Source of the DNA: Pseudoalteromonas atlantica
GTDB taxonomy: Bacteria; Pseudomonadota; Gammaproteobacteria; Enterobacterales; Alteromonadaceae
DNA: 64,000 nucleotides
Direction of reading: 5' to 3'
Assembly (NCBI GenBank): GCA_007988745.1
Contig: BJUT01000001.1
Location: forward strand, 186,001-250,000
Below the pieces are notes generated by a model. The model was not told the origin of the DNA. It searched no databases and saw only the letters and a program-made list of their open reading frames with translations. This document shows, piece after piece, positions 49,244 through 56,631 of this stretch. Position 1 is the stretch's first letter. Each line of letters begins with the position of its first letter. The translations under genes and the position numbers were made by a program.

Positions 49244-49903
49244 TTATGCTCCTTGCATTGTGTTTATTGAAACGAACGATAGCGTGTCGCCAGGTTTAAA
49301 TAAGCAAGGATCTGAGTGTGTGCTATCAAAAAGGGGCGTGTTTGTGTGGCCAATTATATGCCAACCGCCAGGTGTTTCTGCTGGGTAAATGGCAGTTTGC
49401 TCTGCGCCTAAAGCAATGGCACCTTTAGGTACTTTAGTACGCGGCGTGTCTCTGCGTGGGATATGCAAGCGTGAATCTAACCCATGTAGGTAAGCAAACC
49501 CGGGCTGAAACCCTAAAAATAAAACGTGGTAAGTGGCTTGGCTATGTATTTGAATAATTTGCTGGGGTGTTAAATTAGTTTGTTTGGCAACAAAATCTAA
49601 ATCTTCTCCATCATAAGTAGTGTGTATTTTATGGTGAGTGCCTTTAAATGTTGTTGCTTGTACTTTGTCCCATAAATCAGGCAACGCGTTTTGCCATTTT
49701 TTTAAATTACTTGCCGATTTTAAATAAAGCGTTAAAGAGTTCATGCCTGGGACTAAATCAATAAATTCGTTACTTTGCTTTAGCCGCTTAGTGAGTGCCC
49801 AAATTTTTTTTTGAGTGTCTAACACATTGTTTTGTTTATGCTGTGTGGCATCTAATAGCAAACTGTTATTTGTTAAAGTAAATACCTGTAAAAATGCAGT
49901 CAT
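49244..49903 (-). CDS. pxpB: 5-oxoprolinase subunit B (PxpB/KipI)
   Basis: The 219-aa KipI-family protein has VPGMNSLTLYLKS, the motif VLFLGFQPGFAYLHGL, IPRRDTPRTKVPKGAIALG and ETPGGWHIIGHT. It partners PxpC in 5-oxoprolinase; the B. subtilis homologue KipI also inhibits the kinase KinA. It forms a two-gene operon with pxpC. Confidence 0.92.
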   Translation of the reverse strand: MTAFLQVFTLTNNSLLLDATQHKQNNVLDTQKKIWALTKRLKQSNEFIDLVPGMNSLTLYLKSASNLKKWQNALPDLWDKVQATTFKGTHHKIHTTYDGEDLDFVAKQTNLTPQQIIQIHSQATYHVLFLGFQPGFAYLHGLDSRLHIPRRDTPRTKVPKGAIALGAEQTAIYPAETPGGWHIIGHTNTPLFDSTHSDPCLFKPGDTLSFVSINTMQGA

Positions 49904-50099
49904 AATTTAATCTTTTTATACAACGTGCAACAAAGCTAACATAGTTTTGTCAATTTATTCAGTACCTAGCCATAAGAAAAATAAACGAAAAAGAAATGCA
50001 GACTCAAACTGTATTCAAATTTAGCACGTATTTATTTACTGAAATTAAAACAAGGGATGTTGGGTCTTAATTAAAACACGTAGGTATTAAGAGGTATTT

Positions 50100-51389
50100 A
50101 TGACATTTTCTCGCTCAGTTTATTTATTAGGCGCCGCTATTACATTTAGCGCCGGCTGCTTTGCTTTATCAACCGAAAAAATAGAGCACAGCAACGTAGA
50201 GGCCACAATGCATATAAAAACCATTGTGTTAGGCTCTGGCTGTTTTTGGGGAGCCGAAAAGCGCTACGAAGCACTAGAAGGGGTTATTGATGCAGAGTCA
50301 GGCTATGCAGACGGGCACGGCTTTAAAGCAACCTATAAAAATATCACCGACCAATCTCGTCGGTTTGACGAAAACAACTACGCTGAAGTAGTGCAAGTGA
50401 TGTACAACAGCAATATCATTTCTTCTAAAGCGCTATTACAAAATTACTTTGAAAGCCATGATCCTACACAATCGAATCGCCAAGGTAATGATATTGGCAC
50501 GCAGTATCGATCAATTATTCTTACTACCACTAAAGAGCAAGCGCAGCTTGCAGAGCAAGTTAAAGCCGAGTATCAGCCGTTATTAAGTGAAGCCGGTTAT
50601 GGGGCAATTAAAACAGTAATAAAACCGCTTGAGGGGTTTGTATCTGCTGAGGAGTACCATCAAAATTATTTACAAAAGAACCCAAATGGCTATTGCCCAG
50701 ATCACGCCACGGGTGTGGTATTTAATAAAACTAAAAAAGCAGATGTAGACAATAGTGTTTTACTCACGGGCAAGCAGATTGTGGTACTTGATTCGCGCGA
50801 ATACTGCCCTTACTGTGAAAAATTTAAAAAAACAGTCGCTAACAATTACAAAGGTTCAATCCCACTGACATTTCGTCACGCCGATGAGCTTAATGGCCTA
50901 ACTATAAAATCGGCAACTTGGGCAACCCCCACCATTTTGTTTTTAGAAAATGGAAAAGAGGTGTACGCGCGTCAAGGCTATGCAAGCCCCGCTGAATTTT
51001 ACAAAGCGCTTGGCGCCTTTAAGCTAGGCGATAGTGATGCCTACGAAGTCGCATTTAATGAGCGCACCGACAGACCTTACTGTAAAGAGTATAAAGAATT
51101 TAAAAACACTCCCGACGGCGTATTTGTTGATAAATTAAGTGGTGAGCCATTATTTGATACCCGCGATAGATTTAATTCGGGCACGGGGTGGCTGTCGTTT
51201 AAACATCCGGTTAAAAATAGTGTTACTAAGCATAAAGATACCAGCTGGGGGATGACTCGAATTGAGCTTAAATCAAAAAGCACAGGTATACATTTAGGGC
51301 ATTTATTTAAAGGTGAGGGACCAAGAGGCACAGATAGATACTGTATTAATGCTACTGTGTTAGAGTTTATACCTCGTGACAAAAGCTAA
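50100..51389 (+). CDS. msrAB: Exported methionine sulfoxide reductase fusion MsrA-thioredoxin-MsrB
   Basis: A 429-aa exported three-domain repair protein. Residues 1-22 look like a signal peptide ending near a Cys (FSAGC), possibly a lipoprotein. MsrA follows with catalytic Cys48 in GSGCFWGAEKRYE. Next is a thioredoxin/glutaredoxin-like middle domain with Cys236-Pro-Tyr-Cys239 and the cis-Pro WATPT. MsrB is last (GTGWLSF, SKSTGIHLGHLF) with catalytic Cys415 in RYCINA. The reductant module lies between the two reductases, unlike the Trx-MsrA-MsrB order of neisserial PilB. Confidence 0.92.
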   Translation: MTFSRSVYLLGAAITFSAGCFALSTEKIEHSNVEATMHIKTIVLGSGCFWGAEKRYEALEGVIDAESGYADGHGFKATYKNITDQSRRFDENNYAEVVQVMYNSNIISSKALLQNYFESHDPTQSNRQGNDIGTQYRSIILTTTKEQAQLAEQVKAEYQPLLSEAGYGAIKTVIKPLEGFVSAEEYHQNYLQKNPNGYCPDHATGVVFNKTKKADVDNSVLLTGKQIVVLDSREYCPYCEKFKKTVANNYKGSIPLTFRHADELNGLTIKSATWATPTILFLENGKEVYARQGYASPAEFYKALGAFKLGDSDAYEVAFNERTDRPYCKEYKEFKNTPDGVFVDKLSGEPLFDTRDRFNSGTGWLSFKHPVKNSVTKHKDTSWGMTRIELKSKSTGIHLGHLFKGEGPRGTDRYCINATVLEFIPRDKS

Positions 51390-51394
51390 TTTAT

Positions 51395-51418
51395 AAGAGC
51401 GATTAATTCGCTCTTTTA
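51395..51418 (+). terminator. Short terminator after msrAB
   Basis: AAGAGCGA, loop, TCGCTCTTTTA, 5 bp after the stop. The T run is short. Confidence 0.65.
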
Positions 51419-51505
51419 TATTTAATAAATCTAAACTTTAATTAACTGTGATTATGTTATATAAATTAATAATCCAAACGATATAAACGGCATTTTACTA
51501 TCAAA

Positions 51506-52261
51506 TTGATTAACACGTTAGCACTTGTATCAGGGCTTATAACTATAAGCCCTGTATTAGCACAGCCAGCCGAAAAATATGTAATAGGGGTAGAGAATAT
51601 AGAATACCTGCCTTATTACGATGGCAGTGGCACTAATAAGCGTGATTATTTTGGTTTTAGTAAAGAGTTACTGGAACTATTTGCAAAACAACAAAATATT
51701 AAATTTGAATTTTACACTTTGCCTATTCCGCGCCTTTATAAAGAGTTTATAGAGCATCACCATGTTGACTTTAAATACCCCGACAACCCTAATTGGCAAG
51801 TAAGTTATAAAAATCAGCATCAACAAGATATTAATTATTCTGTGCCTTCATTAGTTACACATACAGGGATAGCGAGCTTAAAAGACAATATTAAACTTGA
51901 AGATTGTAAATCACTTGCAAAAGTGCGTGGCTTTACATTGCAAGGGCTTGAAAAGTTAACCTCAATGCCAGGCTTGCAAGTACTCGAAAATGATAACGTT
52001 ATTGAGATGATTTATTTGCTGCATAAAGAGCGAGTTGATTGTATATATATTTCACACGATGTACTTAAATACAATATAGAAGAATTTTTTGATACTCCCG
52101 TCCCTGTGTTTTTTCAGCATCAGTTGCCTGTTGATCACCAAGCGTTTATGTTATCGAGCATTAAACACCCACAGCTCGTTAAAAAGTTTAATGTATTTTT
52201 AAAAGACAATGAAAATACCATTGAAGAGCTTAAACAAAAACATAACTTTATAGTTGAATAA
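51506..52261 (+). CDS. Periplasmic solute-binding-like protein (family 3 type)
   Basis: The 251-aa product has a signal peptide ending near PVLAQ. Its body resembles amino-acid-type periplasmic binding proteins: VIGVENIEYLPYYDG, FSKELLELFAKQQNIKFEFYTLPIPRLYKEF, and a second lobe LAKVRGFTLQG...VIEMIYLLHKERVDCIYI. No ABC transporter genes are adjacent, so it may be an orphan sensor or binding protein. The TTG start at 51506 is the best available; no ATG exists before the signal peptide and the ribosome site is weak. Confidence 0.7.
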   Translation: MINTLALVSGLITISPVLAQPAEKYVIGVENIEYLPYYDGSGTNKRDYFGFSKELLELFAKQQNIKFEFYTLPIPRLYKEFIEHHHVDFKYPDNPNWQVSYKNQHQQDINYSVPSLVTHTGIASLKDNIKLEDCKSLAKVRGFTLQGLEKLTSMPGLQVLENDNVIEMIYLLHKERVDCIYISHDVLKYNIEEFFDTPVPVFFQHQLPVDHQAFMLSSIKHPQLVKKFNVFLKDNENTIEELKQKHNFIVE

Positions 52262-52317
52262 TACTAAATTTAAGCGAATTGGCATAAAACGGTGGGGCAG
52301 GTAATCGTGTTTATAAA

Positions 52318-52382
52318 ACAAAAACGGCCCATATAAGGTCACCACCTCACATGAACCGCTTTTCACACTGACAACATCTTAC
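52318..52382 (-). ncRNA. Candidate small RNA, copy C (most diverged)
   Basis: Minus-strand model: -35-like CTACTA at 52412-52417, 17-bp spacer, -10 TATATT at 52389-52394, then about 65 nt ending in a hairpin with outer arms CGGTTC and GGGCCG (52325-52358) and a T run. Relative to the other copies, the outer stem has a paired A-T to G-C change. Ends are estimates. Confidence 0.4.
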
Positions 52383-52452
52383 ACACACAATATAAGATTT
52401 GGTTTGCTACATAGTAGCTAATTACGTTATTGCTGCGTACTGCTGGTGGAAT

Positions 52453-52517
52453 AAAAAACAGTCCAAACCAAGTCACCACCTAACTTGAACTGCTTTTTCA
52501 CACTGACAACATCTTAC
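52453..52517 (-). ncRNA. Candidate small RNA, copy B
   Basis: Minus strand: -35-like CTACTT at 52547-52552, 17-bp spacer, -10 TATATT at 52524-52529. The terminator hairpin is at 52459-52492 (CAGTTC paired with GGACTG through one G-U; inner AAGTTA with TGACTT; loop GGTGG). TTTTTT follows at 52458-52453. Confidence 0.45.
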
Positions 52518-52587
52518 ACACACAATATAAGATTTGGTTTGCTACAAAGTAGCTAATTTAGTTATTGCTGCGTGCTGCTGGTGGAAT

Positions 52588-52652
52588 AAAAAACAGTTCA
52601 AACCAAGTCACCACCTGACTTGAACTGCCTTTTCACACTGACAACATCTTAC
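52588..52652 (-). ncRNA. Candidate small RNA, copy A (best promoter)
   Basis: Minus strand: -35 CTAACA at 52682-52687, 17-bp spacer, -10 TATATT at 52659-52664. The predicted transcript of about 65 nt ends in a perfect two-part hairpin (CAGTTC/GAACTG and AAGTCA/TGACTT, loop GGTGG, 52594-52627) and TTTTTT at 52593-52588. It reads as a complete promoter-to-terminator RNA gene; expression is untested. Confidence 0.5.
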
Positions 52653-52689
52653 ACACACAATATAAGATTCTTTTCTTACCTTGTTAGAG

Positions 52690-53115
52690 CTATCACATCT
52701 AAAAAGGTTGCATTTATTTGGTGCAAAACAGTAAATAAAGTCTAATTAATAAAAACGTTTAGCTGTTTGCTTGCGATGGGTTAACTTTAGAATAATCGTA
52801 AAAGTCAGACAAACGATAAAAATAAAACCAATAAGTGAAAAAAATTAAGCTATAGACTTTAGTCTAACGTGTTGTGTTATTTTATTGATTTAAAAAGATA
52901 AATTTTTATAGGTTAGCTTGCGGGGCAAAAACGAATGATTAAATAAAAATATTTAATTAATAATAAATCACTAAACGGTGTTGTTAAGCTGCAAGAAAGT
53001 AAAAAAGAAGGAGCTTTACAGTTTACTGCGTGCAGCTTTAGCACTTGCTACGTGCTGCACACATTAAAATTGGCGTTATTAAACCAAAATGTAAATTGTA
53101 TTTACTAAGGTAACA
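52690..53115. other. AT-rich gene-free stretch
   Basis: Between the repeat array and the LysR gene. No ORF of note, tRNA or clear hairpin was found. It ends immediately after the LysR stop codon at 53116, and no strong LysR terminator is visible. Confidence 0.5.
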
Positions 53116-53997
53116 CTAACCTTGAATGTTGCTAAATGTAGATACAACCCATTTAGCAAATAAATCTAGCGCGGGATTTGGCGAATTAGCTTCATGCTGT
53201 ACTAAATAGTATTTATCTTTGGTGGTAAGGGGCTGTTGAAATAATTTATAAAGCCATTTTTCATCAAACCAGCTTTGGCTAATAGGCAGCGGTATAAGTG
53301 AAATGCCAATGCCCTGTTGCGCTGCACGAGCGACCCCAAACATACTATCAATTTGTATAATTTGCGTAGGCGAAAAGTCATCTATACCTGCTTTTTCAGC
53401 CCATTGGTGCCATGCCCACAGCCTTGCTTTGTGAAGGATTAATGGTACTTGGTTTAATGCTTGGCAGTGATCGTCTTTCCACTGTTTTAACAGTTTTTCG
53501 TTACACGCCGGTATATATTCAAGATTAAATAGCTCTGTAGTAAGGCCCTCAGTGGGTTTACTTGAGGATAAAACAATCGATAAATCACTGTGACGGGTTA
53601 GCTCTTTACGGGTTTTGAGCGTATCCATTTGTAAATTTATATTAGGGTGCTCAGATGTCCACTCACTTAATTTAGGCATAAGTAGTTCACTGGCAAAAAA
53701 TTCAGGCAGCGTAATGGTTATATTAGTGTTTTGCTGCAATTGACTGAATTCGTTGATGGTGTTTTCAAGCGTATAGATAATAGGCGAAATGGCATCAAAA
53801 AAGTTTTTACCCGCAGCCGTTAAACTAATGGATCGGGTTTGGCGTTGAAAGAGTTCAATGCCCAGTTGTTCTTCAAGTTGTTTTATCTGATGGCTTACCG
53901 CAGAGGGCGTTAAGTACAGCTCTTTAGCTGCATGTTTAAAACTTAGGCTTTTTGCTGCAAAGCAAAAAGAGCGGAGGCCTCGAATAGGAGTTTGCAT
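53116..53997 (-). CDS. LysR-family transcriptional regulator (GcvA-like)
   Basis: The 293-aa product has an N-terminal winged helix-turn-helix (LRSFCFAAKSLSFKHAAKELYLTPSAVSHQIKQLEEQLG, residues 8-46) and a C-terminal LysR effector domain (about 90-290). The helix resembles GcvA/AmpR-type LysR proteins. The effector and targets are unknown. It lies beyond the terminator of the liu operon on the same strand, so a regulatory link is possible but not shown. Confidence 0.9.
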   Translation of the reverse strand: MQTPIRGLRSFCFAAKSLSFKHAAKELYLTPSAVSHQIKQLEEQLGIELFQRQTRSISLTAAGKNFFDAISPIIYTLENTINEFSQLQQNTNITITLPEFFASELLMPKLSEWTSEHPNINLQMDTLKTRKELTRHSDLSIVLSSSKPTEGLTTELFNLEYIPACNEKLLKQWKDDHCQALNQVPLILHKARLWAWHQWAEKAGIDDFSPTQIIQIDSMFGVARAAQQGIGISLIPLPISQSWFDEKWLYKLFQQPLTTKDKYYLVQHEANSPNPALDLFAKWVVSTFSNIQG

Positions 53998-54232
53998 GTT
54001 TTCCAGAATTGTTTAATTAATTTAAGACGCCTTTAATAGGCAATAATCGAACCAATAATTTAATATAATAATATCAATAGTTTAATTTTAAATATAGCAC
54101 TAGTTCACAAAAAAGGTGCAGACAATCCACAAATTAGTGCAAATAATCTAAGCGCTTACATTAAAAGCTATTTGTATTATAGATAATATTTACTACAACT
54201 GTATTAAAACTGAAAAAAAGTTTATGGCAGGC
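53998..54232 (-). promoter_or_regulatory. LysR gene upstream region
   Basis: AT-rich gap holding the LysR promoter and possible autoregulatory sites. No specific LysR box (T-N11-A dyad) stands out, and no gene is visible. Confidence 0.4.
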
Positions 54233-54260
54233 AAAAAAAATCCCTCTTGCGAGGGATTTT
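54233..54260 (-). terminator. Terminator of the liu-sco operon
   Basis: Minus strand: AATCCCTC, loop GCAA, GAGGGATT, then eight T. It lies about 52 bp after the scoB stop. Confidence 0.9.
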
Positions 54261-54312
54261 GGGTAACTCAGCGCCATTGGCACTGGGAATGAGGTCGGTA
54301 CATGGTAAAGCG

Positions 54313-54969
54313 TTAAAAAACCATTTCTGGTACTTCACCGTCAACAAGTAATTTACCTGCTGTTTTACTAATTATTTCATCAACCGATACGCCCGGAGCG
54401 CGCTCGAGTAAATGAAATGCGCCGTCTTTAACTTCAAGTACGGCCAAATCTGTTACTATTTTTTTAACGCAATTAACGCCCGTTAGCGGTAATGTGCACG
54501 ACTCTAATAATTTAGAATCACCATGCTTACTGGCATGGGTCATAGTAACAATAATATTCTTTGCCCCAGCGACTAAATCCATTGCGCCCCCCATGCCTTT
54601 TATCAGCTTTTTGGGGATCATCCACGAGGCAATGTTGCCGCTTTGGTCTACTTCAAATGCACCCAGAACGGTTAAGTCTACATGACCACCCCGTATCATG
54701 GCAAAACTATCTGCACTATTAAATATGGCTGCACCTGTGGCAGCTGTCACGGTTTCTTTACCCGCGTTTATCATATCTGCGTCTAGCTCGGCTTTTGTTG
54801 GGTAGGGACCCATACCTAAAAGCCCATTTTCTGACTGTAACATAACTTCAATACCATCAGGTACATAGTTTGCGACGAGTGTCGGAATTCCTATGCCCAA
54901 ATTAACGTAAAAGCCGTCTTGTAGTTCCTGTGCAACGCGCATTGCAACTTGTTCACGTGATAATGCCAT
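54313..54969 (-). CDS. scoB: 3-oxoacid CoA-transferase subunit B
   Basis: Transfers CoA from succinyl-CoA to acetoacetate. The 218-aa product has the catalytic Glu in LQSENGLLGMGP, LGIGIPTLVANYVP and ATGAAIFNSADSFAMIRGGH. It lies 15 bp after scoA. As the last liu-operon gene it activates the acetoacetate released by HMG-CoA lyase. AtoA-type specificity for other short acids cannot be excluded. Confidence 0.94.
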   Translation of the reverse strand: MALSREQVAMRVAQELQDGFYVNLGIGIPTLVANYVPDGIEVMLQSENGLLGMGPYPTKAELDADMINAGKETVTAATGAAIFNSADSFAMIRGGHVDLTVLGAFEVDQSGNIASWMIPKKLIKGMGGAMDLVAGAKNIIVTMTHASKHGDSKLLESCTLPLTGVNCVKKIVTDLAVLEVKDGAFHLLERAPGVSVDEIISKTAGKLLVDGEVPEMVF

Positions 54970-54984
54970 AACCTATGCTCCTGC

Positions 54985-55683
54985 TTAATCTCGTGTTGTT
55001 ACACGTTCAATGCGTTTTTCAAAGTCGCCTTTAATAACGCGATTTACAAAAATGCCTGGGGTATGAATTTGGCTTGGCTCAAGTTCACCGGGCTCTACTA
55101 TTTCTTCTACTTCGGCAACGGTAATCTTACCTGCTGTTGCGGCCATTGGGTTAAAGTTCATGGCAGTGTACCTAAATACTAAATTACCGTATCGGTCGGC
55201 TTTCCACGCTTTTACAATGGCAAACTCACCGGTGATCGACTCTTCTAAAATATAAGGGCGACCGTCAAATTCTTTTACATCTTTACCCTCTGCAACGGGC
55301 GTACCGTAACCTGTAGCGGTATAAAATGCAGGAATACCTGCACCGCCCGCACGCATTTTTTCAGCCAAGGTGCCTTGCGGGGTAAGCTCTACATCTATTT
55401 CACCGCTTAGTAATTGCTGCTCAAATAGGGCGTTTTCACCCACGTATGAGGCAATTACTTTTTTAATTTGTTTATCTTTAAGTAAAATTCCTAATCCAAA
55501 GTCATCTACACCACAGTTGTTAGAAACCACGGTTAGCTCTTTGGTGTTCATTGCCTTAATTTGTTTAATTAAGCCCTCAGGAATACCGCATAAGCCAAAG
55601 CCGCCAGCAATAACGGTATCGCCGTCTTTTAACCCTGCCATTGCAGCTTCGTAACTAGAAACCACTTTATCAAAACCGGCCAT
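54985..55683 (-). CDS. scoA: 3-oxoacid CoA-transferase subunit A
   Basis: Partner of ScoB. The 232-aa product has [56 protein letters not shown] and the [15 protein letters not shown] block. It is in the liu operon, 45 bp downstream of liuE. Confidence 0.94.
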   Translation of the reverse strand: MAGFDKVVSSYEAAMAGLKDGDTVIAGGFGLCGIPEGLIKQIKAMNTKELTVVSNNCGVDDFGLGILLKDKQIKKVIASYVGENALFEQQLLSGEIDVELTPQGTLAEKMRAGGAGIPAFYTATGYGTPVAEGKDVKEFDGRPYILEESITGEFAIVKAWKADRYGNLVFRYTAMNFNPMAATAGKITVAEVEEIVEPGELEPSQIHTPGIFVNRVIKGDFEKRIERVTTRD

Positions 55684-55728
55684 GAGACTCTCCTCATTGT
55701 GTTAACTGCCATTTGGCAAGTTAAGCTA

Positions 55729-56631
55729 TTATTTTTGTGTGTTGCCTAATGCAATTGAAACTTTGCTTACAGGCGTTTTGCCAAGTGCTTGTGTAATTTT
55801 CCAACCAGCGCTACTTAACCTTTGTAAATCAATTCCATGCTCTATGCCAAGCCCATTGAGTAAGTAAACCACATCTTCGGTGGCAACATTTCCTGACGCC
55901 CCTTTGGCATAAGGGCAGCCGCCAAGGCCTGCAACAGCGGCATCAACCGTTGCTATACCTAAGCTTAACGCTGCGTAAATATTTGTGAGCGCTTGCCCGT
56001 AGGTATCATGAAAATGCACCGCCAGTTTTGATTTATCAATATGCTCAAGCAAAAGTGTTAAAAGCTGGGTAACTTTATTTGCAGTGCCAACACCTATGGT
56101 ATCGCCAAGGCTTATTTCGTAGCAGCCTAAATCTAAAAGCTTCTGCGAAACGCTAAGTACTTTATGGGGGTCTATTTCTCCCTCATAAGGGCAACCGAGT
56201 ACACAACTGACATAACCGCGTACACGTATGTTATTGGCTTTTGCAAATGCCATAACGTCGCTAAAACGCTCAATACTCTCATCAATACTGCAATTTATAT
56301 TTTTTTGACAGAACGATTCGCTTGCCGCGGTAAATATGGCAAATTCTTTTATGCCAACGGCATGGGCCGCTTGGGCGCCTTTTAAGTTGGGTGTAAGCGC
56401 ACTTAAATTTACATGGGGTAAATTAAGCGCTGTTATCACCTCGGCTGAATCGGCCATTTGTGGCACCCATTTAGGCGATACAAAAGCACCAGCTTCAATA
56501 TTTTTTAAGCCCGCGTCACTAAGTGCATTTATTAATGAAATTTTATCAGATGCAGTGACTGATTTTTCGTTTTGTAGGCCATCACGCGCGCCTACTTCAA
56601 CAATTTTAACTTCAGTTGGAAAAGCTGCCAT
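55729..56631 (-). CDS. liuE: Hydroxymethylglutaryl-CoA lyase
   Basis: Cleaves HMG-CoA to acetyl-CoA and acetoacetate (300 aa). It has EVGARDGLQNE, the metal site in HFHDTYGQ, SLGDTIGVGT, and the catalytic Cys in GGCPYAKGASGNVATED. ATG at 56631 fits the AGGAGG ribosome site 7 bases away better than the GTG one codon upstream. It overlaps the liuD stop by one base. Confidence 0.96.
   Translation of the reverse strand: MAAFPTEVKIVEVGARDGLQNEKSVTASDKISLINALSDAGLKNIEAGAFVSPKWVPQMADSAEVITALNLPHVNLSALTPNLKGAQAAHAVGIKEFAIFTAASESFCQKNINCSIDESIERFSDVMAFAKANNIRVRGYVSCVLGCPYEGEIDPHKVLSVSQKLLDLGCYEISLGDTIGVGTANKVTQLLTLLLEHIDKSKLAVHFHDTYGQALTNIYAALSLGIATVDAAVAGLGGCPYAKGASGNVATEDVVYLLNGLGIEHGIDLQRLSSAGWKITQALGKTPVSKVSIALGNTQK

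Larger units (their letters stand above)
52318..52689 (-). repeat. Three tandem 135-bp structured repeats
   Basis: The block CACACTGACAACATCTTACA recurs at 52364, 52499 and 52634, exactly 135 bp apart. Surrounding blocks (CCACCAGCAG and TAGCTAC-type hairpin on the minus strand) recur with the same period. Each unit holds two inverted repeats: a compound hairpin with a GGTGG loop, and ATCTTA/TAAGAT. The upstream-most unit (right end) lacks the TAGCTAC part. There is no ORF across the array. Confidence 0.9.

Noticed and set aside
52318..52689. CRISPR array
   Set aside because: The repeated unit is 135 bp and contiguous, with no spacers of constant length between short repeats and no cas genes.
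52690..53115. Hidden gene or integration site next to the repeat array
   Set aside because: No tRNA fragment, integrase, direct-repeat pair or ORF with protein-like composition was seen.
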